64,000 nt of DNA from Chlorobiota bacterium (GTDB lineage Bacteria; Bacteroidota; Ignavibacteria; OLB7): contig JADJXR010000001.1 of NCBI GenBank assembly GCA_016710285.1, positions 2,916,501 through 2,980,500 on the forward strand, written 5' to 3'. Of the stretch, positions 35,905 to 44,507 are shown piece after piece. Numbering within the stretch: the stretch's first letter is position 1; each line of letters opens with the position of its first letter. The notes below the pieces were generated by a model. It saw only the letters and a list, made by a program, of their open reading frames with translations. It searched no databases and was not told the origin of the DNA. A program made the position numbers and the translations under genes.

Positions 35905-36384
35905 ATGAAATTGATCCCTTGCATCGCCCTGTTGGTATTGCTTGGAGCTTCGATTGCCGAAGCGCAGAGCCTTAAAATTGTTGGGGAAACCGTGAAGGAC
36001 TCGCTGGTGCTTTCCCTGACGGAGCTTCAATCAATGCCCTCCGATTCCGTTGAGGTGGTCCATGATGGAGCCTCGCACTGGTTCCACGGCGTTCGGTTGA
36101 ACGAGCTTCTGCGGCGTGCCGGGGTTCCCACCGGGCGTTCGCTGCGCGGCGATGCCATGAACCTGGTGATGCGCCTTTCAGCAGCCGATGGCTATCGCAT
36201 CACCCTTTCCCTTTCCGAACTGGAACCCGACTTCACCAACCGCACGGCGATTGTGGCCTACCGGATGGGGGATGGTGCCCTTTCGGAAAAAGATGGCCCG
36301 CTCCGCCTGGTCATCTCCGGCGAAAAACGTGGCGCGCGAATGATCCGCCAACTCACAGAAATCCGGATCGTGCGGGTGGAGTGA
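35905..36384 (+). CDS. Small exported protein of the sulfite-oxidase molybdopterin fold
   Basis: 159 residues with a signal peptide at about 1-21 (LIPCIALLVLLGASIAEAQ). The mature part resembles a short form of the oxidoreductase molybdopterin-binding domain (PF00174): SLTELQSMPSDSVEV, a WFHGVRLNELLRRAGVP segment, ADGYRITLSLSELEPDF and a DGPLRLVIS end. No cysteine is visible at the position that binds molybdenum in sulfite oxidases, so it may be a small cofactor-free or non-redox member. It is periplasmic by prediction. The following gene starts 77 bases downstream on the same strand. Function unknown. Confidence 0.7.
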   Translation: MKLIPCIALLVLLGASIAEAQSLKIVGETVKDSLVLSLTELQSMPSDSVEVVHDGASHWFHGVRLNELLRRAGVPTGRSLRGDAMNLVMRLSAADGYRITLSLSELEPDFTNRTAIVAYRMGDGALSEKDGPLRLVISGEKRGARMIRQLTEIRIVRVE

Positions 36385-36461
36385 ACTCCGCAAAAAGCGA
36401 ATGGCCTTGCGGCCCTCCGATCTTCCTGTTCCATGTGTCTTCCAACAACCAATCTCCAACC

Positions 36462-37280
36462 ATGTCCGAACTTTCACTTGTCACCAAAAGTCAGCTTGTC
36501 CACGATTTACGGGCGATGGGCCTGCGGCCTGGGGAGCTGGTGATGCTTCATGCTTCGGTGAAATCGTTAGGGTGGGTGGTTGGCGGCCCGGAAGTGGTGC
36601 TGCAAGCCTTGTTCGACGTGCTGATGCCTGGCGGAACTTTGATGATGGTGGCCAGCTGGGACAGCGCCGAAACCGCCTACAGCCTTAGCGAGCTTCCCGC
36701 CGAACACCGGCAAACGTACTACCAGGAACTCCCTTCCTACGACCCCCTAACCTCCCATGCCGACTGGCGCGGGATGAGCATCCTTGCCGAGTATCTGCGG
36801 CTTTGGCCTGGGGCCTCGCGCAGTGGCCACCCGTTCTCCTACGTGGCGGTTGGGTCGCTTGCCCAAAAGATCACCGAGAAGCAACCCCTGAACTACCGCG
36901 ACGGCGTTGGCTCCCCGCTGGCCAAGCTCTGCGGATTTGGCGGGCGGGTCCTGCAGCTTGGCTCTCCGTTGGGGGATATCACCCTGCTGCACCATGCCGA
37001 GACGATGGCGCGGGTTCCGAACAAGCGGGTGGTCCGCTACTCCATGCCGCTGCTGCAACGGGGGCGGCGTATCTGGGTGGAGATTGAGGAGTTCGACACC
37101 TCGCGCGGGATTGTTGACTGGCCCGAAAATTACTTCGAGGCGATTGCCCGCGAATATCTTACCTCCGGCCGGGGGACAACCGGGAAAGTTGGCTCGGCAG
37201 CGGCGCGTCTGTACAACGCGGCGGACCTTGCCGCCTTTGGGATTGACTGGATGGAACGGCACTTCGGGAAGGTGGAGTAA
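36462..37280 (+). CDS. AAC(3)-family N-acetyltransferase
   Basis: Predicted 272 residues from the ATG at 36462; the longer frame overlaps the preceding gene. The antibiotic NAT fold is indicated by VMLHASVKSLGWVVGGPEVVLQALFDVLMPGGTLMM near the N-terminus, then RSGHPFSYVAVG and GRVLQLGSPLGDITLLHHAE. Enzymes of this family transfer acetyl from acetyl-CoA to the 3-amino group of aminoglycosides, but many chromosomal members are not resistance enzymes and have other substrates. It lies 9 bases before a protein-kinase-like gene, and a GNAT acetyltransferase follows. The context suggests a small modification cluster; resistance should not be assumed. Confidence 0.85.
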   Translation: MSELSLVTKSQLVHDLRAMGLRPGELVMLHASVKSLGWVVGGPEVVLQALFDVLMPGGTLMMVASWDSAETAYSLSELPAEHRQTYYQELPSYDPLTSHADWRGMSILAEYLRLWPGASRSGHPFSYVAVGSLAQKITEKQPLNYRDGVGSPLAKLCGFGGRVLQLGSPLGDITLLHHAETMARVPNKRVVRYSMPLLQRGRRIWVEIEEFDTSRGIVDWPENYFEAIAREYLTSGRGTTGKVGSAAARLYNAADLAAFGIDWMERHFGKVE

Positions 37281-37289
37281 GGTGAACCG

Positions 37290-38168
37290 ATGAACCCACC
37301 GATTGGGCAGCGGCGGCTTGAACACTGGTGGATTGGGCACTCATGGATTGAGCAATCGCCGGAGCAATTTCTTTGCAGCATCGGCACGATCGTTGCGCAA
37401 TTCGACGCAGCCACGCAAGACTCTGGGAACATCTCCTACGTGGTGCAAGTTGGCGATGCGCGCTGGTTTGTGAAGACCGCAGGCGTGGCAGATGACCCAG
37501 CCCCATTGCTTCCCCACGGCCAACGGGTTGCGCTTCTTCGGAATGCGGTGCGGCTGCATCGCTCGGTGGCACATCCGGCACTTCCCAAGCTCCATCATGT
37601 GATTGAATCTTCCGCCGGGCCGTTGTTGATCTACCAGTGGTGCAGTGGCGATCTGCTTGGCGTGCCGCGTCAGTTTCGCGATGATCCTGCTTCGGCCTAT
37701 CAGCGGTTCCGCAGTTTGCCAGCCGCTACAATTCTTGCCGCGCTCCATTCGCTGTTCCAGCTTCACCACGTGCTGGCCCAGTCGGGCTGGGTTGCTGTTG
37801 ATCTGTACGATGGCTCACTGCTGTATAACTTCGCCACCGAACAACTTCATGTTGTTGATCTGGACCATTATCACCCCGGCCCGTTTTGCAACCAGATGGG
37901 GAGGATGTTCGGCTCGGCGCGGTTTATGGCTCCCGAAGAATTTCAGCGGGGAGAAATGATTGACCAGCGGACAACGCTTTTCACCCTTGCGCGAATTGCC
38001 TTGTGGATGCTTGGCGATGGAACCCTGAACCCACAAGCATTTCGCGGAACAGAGGGAATGCTTCAGGTGCTGAAACAAGCCACCGAACCAAACCCTGAGT
38101 TGAGATTCCAGACGGTGAGGAGTTTTTGGGAAGCATGGTGCAAGGCTACAGAAGAGAGAAAAGCATGA
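37290..38168 (+). CDS. Protein-kinase-like protein (eukaryotic-type fold)
   Basis: 292 residues. The kinase features are atypical but present: a beta-3 lysine in WFVKTAG (K62), a catalytic-loop-like VDLYDGSLLYN at about 170-180, a DFG counterpart VVDLDHY at about 189-194, an APE-like FMAPEEF at about 212-218, and a C-terminal lobe ending NPELRFQTVRSFWEAW. There is no HRD triad and no glycine-rich P-loop that I can identify. Short soluble proteins of this kind occur in other bacteria and are annotated as Ser/Thr kinases. It is probably co-transcribed with the AAC(3)-like gene 9 bases upstream. It could also be an aminoglycoside-phosphotransferase relative, but the APE and DxxxRF signs favour the protein-kinase side. 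Substrate unknown. Confidence 0.65.
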   Translation: MNPPIGQRRLEHWWIGHSWIEQSPEQFLCSIGTIVAQFDAATQDSGNISYVVQVGDARWFVKTAGVADDPAPLLPHGQRVALLRNAVRLHRSVAHPALPKLHHVIESSAGPLLIYQWCSGDLLGVPRQFRDDPASAYQRFRSLPAATILAALHSLFQLHHVLAQSGWVAVDLYDGSLLYNFATEQLHVVDLDHYHPGPFCNQMGRMFGSARFMAPEEFQRGEMIDQRTTLFTLARIALWMLGDGTLNPQAFRGTEGMLQVLKQATEPNPELRFQTVRSFWEAWCKATEERKA

Positions 38169-38237
38169 AAGGCAATATCCACAAGACCCAATAGACTCAA
38201 TCGAGGTTCGTTCCGCAACGATCTCTTCATCCGAATC

Positions 38238-38795
38238 ATGCATCAAGCCGGCTCCATGAACGAAGAAGAAATCATCATCCGCCCATATCACCCCGATGAC
38301 TCCATCGGCCAGATCACCACGTTGCTTCACGAGGCCTACGGCCAGCTTGCGCGGATGGGGTTGCGCTACTTGGCAACCCACCAGGACCAGGCCACCACGC
38401 TGGACCGTATCGCCAGCGGGGTTCGCACGTTTGTGGCCGAGCAGGGGGGCGCGATTGTTGGAACGCTGACGCTGTATGGACCCTACCCCGAATCCTCCAC
38501 CCCCTGGTATCGCCAGCCGACGGTCTTCCACTTTGGGCAATTTGCCGTGCAGCCCCGGCTTCAGCGCAACGGCATCGGGTTGCGGATGATTGAGCTGGCC
38601 GAAGCAGAGGCGCGGGCACTTGGCGCAACCGAGCTTGCGCTGGACACCGCCCAGCCGGCCGAGCATCTTTGCCAGTGGTATCAGCGGCTTGGCTTCCGGT
38701 TTATCGAGTATGCCCAGTGGGACGTTACCAACTACCGCAGCGTTATCCTTTCCAAACGGCTTGTTGGGGAAATGGATCAAGCAAGTCAAGATTGA
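38238..38795 (+). CDS. GNAT family N-acetyltransferase
   Basis: 185 residues from 38238, or 179 from the ATG at 38256, which sits closer to the conserved IIIRPYHPDD start. The GNAT fold is shown by TFVAEQGGAIVGTLTLYGP, then HFGQFAVQPRLQRNGIGLRMIELAEAEARALG (the acetyl-CoA-binding motif A with Q/RxxGxG/A) and YQRLGFRFIEYAQW. It transfers an acetyl group from acetyl-CoA to an unknown amine. It follows the kinase-like gene by 69 bases on the same strand, suggesting shared transcription. Confidence 0.87.
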   Translation: MHQAGSMNEEEIIIRPYHPDDSIGQITTLLHEAYGQLARMGLRYLATHQDQATTLDRIASGVRTFVAEQGGAIVGTLTLYGPYPESSTPWYRQPTVFHFGQFAVQPRLQRNGIGLRMIELAEAEARALGATELALDTAQPAEHLCQWYQRLGFRFIEYAQWDVTNYRSVILSKRLVGEMDQASQD

Positions 38796-39016
38796 TGACG
38801 TGGCATGGCTGCAGGCTATCGCCGCTTGCGGTTTCAATCGCGAAGAACGCCTTGTTCAAAAAAAACTCAATCCCGCACGGTTGCACACGCGGCGGCACTT
38901 CTCTACTTTCGCCTTCCAAATTTTGGATGTTGTTGGTGGTTCCAAGCAACCGCATCCAGAAGTCTCCTTCAATCTTCAACATCAATCTCCAACCTCTGTT
39001 TCCCAACGGTACGCCA

Positions 39017-40318
39017 ATGATCTCACGATGTCTGCTTTGCCTTGTTCTGATTGCTGTTGTGTGTGGCGGTGCGGCGGCGCAATCGCAAAAAGGGACCTTT
39101 GCCCTTACCAATGCCCGTATCCAAACCGTGACGAATGGAGTGGTGGAGCGGGGCGTGCTGGTGATCCGCGATGGAACAATCGCCGCGCTTGGCCCCGACG
39201 TTCCGGTCCCAGCAGATGCCACCGTTATTGACTGCAGCGGCCTGACGCTGTACCCAGGAATGATTGATGGCGGAACCCAGCTTGGCCTTGTTGAAGTTGG
39301 CTCGCTTCCGGAAACCCGCGACAACAGGGAGCTTGGGCAGATTGCCCCGCAGATGCGTGCGCTTACCGCCGTCAATCCGAACTCCGTCAGCATTCCCGTC
39401 ACCCGCGTCAGTGGCGTGACAACGGTGCTGACGGTGCCGAACGGAGGCTTGTTCCCGGGAACCGCCGCGCTGATTAACCTGAACGGATACACGCCGGAGC
39501 AGATGAGCGTTGCCGGCTGGCAGGCGGTGGCGATGAACTTCCCTTCAACCGGGCGGCGCGGCTGGTGGGATGACCGCCCCGAAGAGGAGGTGGAGAAAGA
39601 AGCCACCAAGGCCCGCGAACGATTGGACGACGTGTGGCGGAAGGCACGGCTGTACGCCGCAATTGATTCGGCACGCCGCGCCAACCCTGACCCAAAACGG
39701 TTGCCGGAATATCTTCCAGAAATGGACGCGCTCCTCCCCGCCGTCACCGGGCGCGCACCGTTGTTGATTGAGGTGAACGTGGCGCGGGACATTGATTCGG
39801 CGATTGTGTGGGCAAAGCAAAACAACGTGCGGGCAATTTTTACCGGCGTTGAGGAAGGGTGGCGCGTGGCCGATAAGCTTGCGGCGGCAAAGATTCCCTG
39901 CATTGTTGGTCCGGTGCTAAGCATCCCCAACCGCCCCAGCGACCGTTACGACCGTGCGTACGGGAACGCCGGATTGCTTCATGCTGCGGGGGTGAAAGTT
40001 GCCTTGCGAACCAACGAGGAAGCCAACGTCCGTAACCTGCCGTTCCAAGCCGGATATGCCGCTGCTTACGGAATGGGGCGCGAAGAAGCCTTGCGAGCGG
40101 TGACGATTACCGCAGCGGAAATTTTTGGCGTGAGCAACCAGCTTGGCTCGCTCGAGGTTGGCAAGCAAGCCACGCTGTTTGCCGCCGACGGGGACCCGTT
40201 TGAACCCGCCACCAACATCCGCCACCTGTTCATTGATGGCTACCGGATACCGATGACCAGCAGGCACACCGATCTTCATCAAGAATTTCTGCATCGCCAG
40301 CCCGGGCTGAAGGAGTAG
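39017..40318 (+). CDS. Exported amidohydrolase-like protein lacking metal ligands
   Basis: Predicted 433 residues from the ATG at 39017, giving a signal peptide (CLLCLVLIAVVCGGAAAQS); the longer frame overlaps the GNAT gene. The composite beta-sandwich of amidohydrolases is clear (ALTNARIQTVTNGVVERGVLVIRDGTIAALG; LGSLEVGKQATLFAADGDPFE). But the metal site HxH after PGxID is replaced: PGMIDGGTQLGL. The later histidines and the catalytic aspartate are also not evident (VALRTNEEANVRNL where TD is expected). Such exported, ligand-poor members are found elsewhere in Bacteroidota. It is probably periplasmic and either not a metallohydrolase or a different activity. A DedA-like gene follows after 10 bases. 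Confidence 0.75.
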   Translation: MISRCLLCLVLIAVVCGGAAAQSQKGTFALTNARIQTVTNGVVERGVLVIRDGTIAALGPDVPVPADATVIDCSGLTLYPGMIDGGTQLGLVEVGSLPETRDNRELGQIAPQMRALTAVNPNSVSIPVTRVSGVTTVLTVPNGGLFPGTAALINLNGYTPEQMSVAGWQAVAMNFPSTGRRGWWDDRPEEEVEKEATKARERLDDVWRKARLYAAIDSARRANPDPKRLPEYLPEMDALLPAVTGRAPLLIEVNVARDIDSAIVWAKQNNVRAIFTGVEEGWRVADKLAAAKIPCIVGPVLSIPNRPSDRYDRAYGNAGLLHAAGVKVALRTNEEANVRNLPFQAGYAAAYGMGREEALRAVTITAAEIFGVSNQLGSLEVGKQATLFAADGDPFEPATNIRHLFIDGYRIPMTSRHTDLHQEFLHRQPGLKE

Positions 40319-40328
40319 TTGGAAGGGA

Positions 40329-40967
40329 ATGCCACGTTGGGCGCGTTGGTTGCTGTTTGCGCTGCTGTTGCTGCTGGTTGTGCTGCTGCCGTTTGGGTTG
40401 TTTGGCGAAGCGGTGGAGAAGTGGGTTGGCAGGTTTATCGCCGCAACCCACCAGCAGCCGGTCGTCACGGGTTTGGTGTTGGCGTTGTTGCTGGTGTCGG
40501 ATATTCTGCTGCCGGTGCCAAGCAGTGTGGTCAGCACGGCGGCGGGGTATCTGTTGGGGTTTTGGGGCGGGCTGACTGCCTCGTTTTTTGGAATGAGTTT
40601 GGGGAGCTTGTTGGGGTATTGGTTGGGGAAACGTGCGGGCCGGGGGGCCGCCGTTCGGATTGTGGGGAAGGAGGAACTTGAGCGGTTCCGGTTGCTAACG
40701 GAGCGTTGGGGGGCTTGGGGCGTTGTGGTGGCGCGGCCAATTCCGGTGCTGGCCGAGGTCTCCGCCTTTGCTGCCGGAATAAGCGGGATGAATCCCAGCA
40801 GCTACTTGCTTCTAACGGGGCTTGCCAACCTGGGAATCTCCGCCGTCTATGCCGCAACCGGGGCGTTCGCTGCCAGCGCAGAATCGTTCCTGTGGGCGTT
40901 TGGAGCATCGGTCCTGCTGCCCGGGGTGGGGATGATGTATGTGAGAAGAGTGAGGGGGGAGAAATAG
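40329..40967 (+). CDS. DedA/VTT (SNARE-associated) membrane protein
   Basis: 212 residues with about five membrane segments. An N-terminal helix (WLLFALLLLLVVLLPFGLF) is followed by the VTT core: LLVSDILLPVPSSVVSTAAGYLLGFWGGLTASFFGMSLGSLLGYWLGKRAG, and later RWGAWGVVVARPIPVLAEVSAFAAGISGM. The PVPSS and RPIPVLAE segments are the re-entrant-loop motifs of this superfamily, some of whose members move undecaprenyl phosphate or other lipids. The specific substrate cannot be told from sequence. It starts 10 bases after the amidohydrolase-like gene and the two probably share a transcript that ends at the hairpin 41012-41049. Confidence 0.83.
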   Translation: MPRWARWLLFALLLLLVVLLPFGLFGEAVEKWVGRFIAATHQQPVVTGLVLALLLVSDILLPVPSSVVSTAAGYLLGFWGGLTASFFGMSLGSLLGYWLGKRAGRGAAVRIVGKEELERFRLLTERWGAWGVVVARPIPVLAEVSAFAAGISGMNPSSYLLLTGLANLGISAVYAATGAFAASAESFLWAFGASVLLPGVGMMYVRRVRGEK

Positions 40968-41011
40968 AGTTTGATTGATGCCTGCGGGGATACCAACCGG
41001 AGCGCAAAAAT

Positions 41012-41049
41012 GGAAGAAGGGGGTGGCACAACTGCCACCCCCTTCTTCC
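41012..41049. terminator. Bidirectional hairpin terminator
   Basis: A perfect 17-bp stem with a CAAC loop between convergent genes: the DedA-like gene ends at 40967 and the OmpA-type gene ends at 41081 on the other strand. On the minus strand the stem is followed by a T-run (five A residues at 41006-41010 on plus), so it best serves the OmpA gene. Confidence 0.8.
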
Positions 41050-41080
41050 GTAATCTTGACGGCAAAACCACACCGCCTTG

Positions 41081-43231
41081 TTAATTCACCCCAATCCCCC
41101 GGTCCTTCGCGGTTGTGCTGGCGGTGGGGTTCACTGGCGTTTCCACGATTACCGTGACGGTCCGGCAGTAGTAGCGGCCTTCGGGCAACTCGTTGTCGTA
41201 CAGAAGGTCCTTTTCCCCCCGCCCAATCGTTTCCTTCACCGGAATCCCCAACGCCTCCGCGGCAGCGTCGGCGCGGCGTTGCGAAAGGGCTTTGTTGTAC
41301 GGCGGAAGCCCAATCCGGTCCGTGTGGCCAATCACCCGCACCACCGATTGCGGCGTTATCCGATCCTGCATGATCGCCGTTGCTTGGCGGCTGAAATCTT
41401 GGATGTCCTGCTGGTCGAACCCGAACAACAGCAGGGTGTAGGTGTCAACATACTTCCCATCAATCACCTCCCGCTCCTCCTCGTATTCCTCCTCCTGAAC
41501 AATCACCACCCGCTTGCTCTGCTCGCGCTCCATCACGTTGTCCATCGAGTCGCGGATGGTGAGCTTGCTGGAGATTTTCACCGTGTCGGTAAGGTTCAGC
41601 CCCGGGCGGCGTTCAACCTCGAAGTCAATCTGCTTCGGGGGCGTTCCGTAGCCGGACTTAGCATCGGTAATCACCGAATCCCCAACGGTGACATCCAAGG
41701 ACCAAGCGTTCAATTCCTTGGTCGAGTCTGGCTCGCCGCCGGTGGTTGGAAGGAACCGGATCAGCCCGGCGGTTCCCAGCGTTGCGGTGTCGGGCAAGCG
41801 AACCGGGGCAAGGAGCGAAAGGTCCTTTGCGTAAATCTCCACCCGTTGGTTTTCGCGCGCGCCCTCGGCGGTGTCAACTTCGCTGAGCGACGGGTTGGCC
41901 GGAAGCCCCCGCACCGCAAGCTCCACCCGGTTTGCGCGGATGCGCCACGTGTTGATGATGTAATCGCGCACCGCTTCGGCACGGCGGCGGGCAAGCGTGG
42001 TGTCGGTCTCGAATTGGCTTAGGCATCCCGTCACGGTGATGGTCGCCCTGCTGTTGCGGCGCAACCGCTGGCCAATAATGTTGAGCAGTTGATGATAGAC
42101 CCCGATGGTGTTGCCACGTGGCAGCCGCTCAATCTCAAAATTTTTCACCGACTTTTTATCCAGTTGCTTGTAGCGTGCCGGTATCACCGCGCTGTCGCGT
42201 TCGAAGAAAACGTAGGGGAGCAGCGCGTGGAATTCGGTTGATTGAATTTTCCGTTTGCTGAGGATGACGGTATCCTTCAACCCCTCCGGCGTGACGGCTC
42301 CGGCCTCGAACAACGTGTCGGGAATGGCAGCGGGGTCGGTTCCTCCTTTCTTGCTGGTGTCTGGCTTCCGTGCGATTGGCGGGGAAGGAGGGATCACCTG
42401 GTACCAATCCCCCCCGATCGCGTAGCGGAAACCAATCGTCCCGCTGAAGTTCGTCGCCTTCCACTCCTCCCCCGAACGGAGGTTGTTCGTGATGTTATCG
42501 AACACCGGGGAGTATTGGACCTCAAGGAAGAATTTGAATTGCTCCGATAACGGGATGTTGATCCCCGTCGCCACCGTCACCCCAAACACCGATTGCTGCC
42601 CGGTGATTTCGCCATCATCCAGCGTGCGGGCCGTTTGGCTGTTCAGGCGGAACTGGGCGTTGGCGGGGTCAGTGATTTTTTCGGTGTAGTTGTAGGACCC
42701 ATTCAGCGGAAGAAGAATCGTTGGGCCAACCTCGAAATACAAGGGGAATCCAACCGGGCCAAAATAGAGATACGGGGTGGCGTTCAGCACCCCGTAGGAG
42801 TTCACCACGGTTCCTTCAACGTCGGCAGGGATGGTTGCGCCGGTTGGTCCTTTCACCTCCGTTTCGTTGCGGTAGTTTTTCACCAAATCCGCCCCGCGCG
42901 ACTCGTATCCGGCGCGAAGTCCAAGCGCGAAAACGCGATCCAGGGGAACCTCGAACAACAGCCCGATTGCCCCCCCAATCCCGTAGCCTTCGGTGAAGAT
43001 GCTGGAGGTTGGGGCGGTGCGCCGGCTGGCGGCGAAATAGTCGGGTTGGATCAGCCCGCTTTGCGTCACCCCGGCAAGGCTGCCGTACGCGCCAACGTAA
43101 AAATCGGGGACAAGCCAACGTTCCGCGCTGTCCTGCTCCGATTGCTCTTGCGCCCATGCCGCGTGCGGCGGCAGCAGCAGCCAGCAGCAAAGGAAAAGCA
43201 ATGGAGGAAACAGGAATCGGATGGCGCGCAT
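41081..43231 (-). CDS. Outer-membrane protein with two OmpA-like domains (paralogue 2)
   Basis: Predicted 716 residues from the ATG at 43231, giving a signal peptide (IRFLFPPLLFLCCWLLLPPHAAWAQ). An alternative ATG is at 43279. The N-terminal roughly 300 residues resemble an outer-membrane barrel. The first OmpA-like unit is at about 339-460 (LLPYVFFERDSAVIPARYKQ, a TGCLSQFETDTTLARRRAEAVRDY segment, ENQRVEIYA). The second begins near 597 (LLLFGFDQQDIQDF, GHTDRIGLPPYNKALSQRRADA) and ends with LPEGRYYCRTVTVIVETP. The same ending and domain order occur in the protein at 22084-24195, but here there is only a short proline-containing linker instead of a 20-proline run. Likely peptidoglycan-anchored; exact role unknown. 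Confidence 0.8.
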   Translation of the reverse strand: MRAIRFLFPPLLFLCCWLLLPPHAAWAQEQSEQDSAERWLVPDFYVGAYGSLAGVTQSGLIQPDYFAASRRTAPTSSIFTEGYGIGGAIGLLFEVPLDRVFALGLRAGYESRGADLVKNYRNETEVKGPTGATIPADVEGTVVNSYGVLNATPYLYFGPVGFPLYFEVGPTILLPLNGSYNYTEKITDPANAQFRLNSQTARTLDDGEITGQQSVFGVTVATGINIPLSEQFKFFLEVQYSPVFDNITNNLRSGEEWKATNFSGTIGFRYAIGGDWYQVIPPSPPIARKPDTSKKGGTDPAAIPDTLFEAGAVTPEGLKDTVILSKRKIQSTEFHALLPYVFFERDSAVIPARYKQLDKKSVKNFEIERLPRGNTIGVYHQLLNIIGQRLRRNSRATITVTGCLSQFETDTTLARRRAEAVRDYIINTWRIRANRVELAVRGLPANPSLSEVDTAEGARENQRVEIYAKDLSLLAPVRLPDTATLGTAGLIRFLPTTGGEPDSTKELNAWSLDVTVGDSVITDAKSGYGTPPKQIDFEVERRPGLNLTDTVKISSKLTIRDSMDNVMEREQSKRVVIVQEEEYEEEREVIDGKYVDTYTLLLFGFDQQDIQDFSRQATAIMQDRITPQSVVRVIGHTDRIGLPPYNKALSQRRADAAAEALGIPVKETIGRGEKDLLYDNELPEGRYYCRTVTVIVETPVNPTASTTAKDRGIGVN

Positions 43232-43454
43232 CGGATTGGCGTGGGCAACAAGGATTTGAGTTGAAAAGCGATTCAGCATCAGAACAGTACTTCTGTGAAT
43301 GATTCTTGGTATCGCAACAACGGGAAGGCTTCGGCCAGAGTTAGTTCCGATCACCAGAAAACAACGCCTTAAAGATAGCACCACATCCCCGCCGAAAAAG
43401 GGGAAAGAACGTCCTGCAACGGAAATCGAAAGGGACCCAGCGGGCGACCCGCGC

Positions 43455-44258
43455 CTACTGGAACCGCTCAATCACGTGTTGCAGCCACAGCTTCCGGGCG
43501 TGCTGAAGGAACTGGTCCGGCGCGTTCTGGAAGTCGCGAGCGTTCGCGTATTTGCCATCCATCTTCCAATACTCTCCGTTGGTTTCAATGGCGGTTTGGT
43601 CAAGGTCATCAAGGCAGCAGATGTCGGATTCGGTGGGGAGCGGGCGGTTGTTCGTGGCTTCGTCGCTTAGGCCGGAGTAATCAATAAACATGATTCCCCG
43701 CAGCGCGAACTTCCGGTTGTTTTCGTGCATCAGCAGCTTCATGCTGGCCGGCGAGACATCGCTGCGGCAGGCAAGTTTGTAGAGGATCGTGGTCTCGGTG
43801 ATGCCATTGTTGTCCAGATCGGTAACGGTTGGGCGGCCCAGAAACTGCAGGGTGATGTCGAACTCGCAATGGCGGATCGCGTCGGCAATGTCCCACAGCA
43901 CCGCCCAGCCGGTGTCGCGGCGAACGTACTGTTTGGCAATCAGCTGGCTGCTTTGGCCCAGCATCCCATCGCGGTCGGGAAGTTTCTCATCGTAGGGTGG
44001 AACCAGCGACTCCACCAGCAGGTTCTGGCCGTTCGCGTCCTCCCACCGCAACCCCAACTGCGCCCGCCCCCGCACCGCAATTTCCGCCGGAAGCTCCGAT
44101 GGCTTCAGCGTATCAACATCCAACGGTTTGGGCACGTTCGGTTTTGGTGTGGTTGCGGTCTGTTCCGCCGGCGGCTGTTTCCCTGCCTCCTCGGTCTGCG
44201 GTTGGGACGAGCAAGCGATGAGAAGCGAAAGCATCAGGCAGGCAAGGAAGGTTTTCAT
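43455..44258 (-). CDS. Lipoprotein of an uncharacterised Bacteroidota family
   Basis: Predicted 267 residues from the ATG at 44258. MKTFLACLMLSLLIACSS has a lipobox (LIAC), so the mature protein should be lipid-anchored at C16. A proline- and threonine-rich linker follows. The conserved-looking part is WDIADAIRHCEFDITLQFLG, then TDLDNNGITETTILYKLACRSDVSPASMKLLM and KFALRG. This matches my memory of the M949_RS01915 family, named only from a Riemerella polysaccharide-related locus, so function remains open. The downstream 223-base gap to the OmpA gene holds no gene I can see. Confidence 0.6.
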   Translation of the reverse strand: MKTFLACLMLSLLIACSSQPQTEEAGKQPPAEQTATTPKPNVPKPLDVDTLKPSELPAEIAVRGRAQLGLRWEDANGQNLLVESLVPPYDEKLPDRDGMLGQSSQLIAKQYVRRDTGWAVLWDIADAIRHCEFDITLQFLGRPTVTDLDNNGITETTILYKLACRSDVSPASMKLLMHENNRKFALRGIMFIDYSGLSDEATNNRPLPTESDICCLDDLDQTAIETNGEYWKMDGKYANARDFQNAPDQFLQHARKLWLQHVIERFQ

Positions 44259-44448
44259 GGAGAAATAGAGTTGTGTGATTTCAGCACTCTGCAGCCAAAC
44301 TGGCAAGGATGAAATTGCGAAGAATTGGTGTGATGGAAGCGGGGGCTTGGAGTGTTGAAACAGAGATGGGGAAAAGGTGAGAGTTTCTTGCCGCACAACT
44401 TCCCCCCGCTGTTTCCTCTCGTGACTACTCCCTTCGCGGTTGGGTGAG

Positions 44449-44456
44449 TAATTTTG
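44449..44456 (+). promoter_or_regulatory. Possible -7 promoter box upstream of gcvP
   Basis: TAATTTTG matches the TAnnTTTG box exactly, 51 bases before the gcvP start. No convincing upstream TTG box at standard spacing was found. No glycine riboswitch is evident in 44259-44507. Confidence 0.3.
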
Positions 44457-44507
44457 TGCGGTTTTCTGCATGGAATTTCACTAACAACTCAGTCCAATCT
44501 ACGGCTC

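Noticed and set aside
36462..37280. Calling the AAC(3)-like gene an aminoglycoside resistance determinant
   Set aside because: Chromosomal AAC(3)-family members often have other substrates; there is no mobile context or close match that I can confirm.
44259..44507. Glycine riboswitch before gcvP
   Set aside because: I could not identify the paired aptamer cores or an expression-platform hairpin in the 249-base leader.
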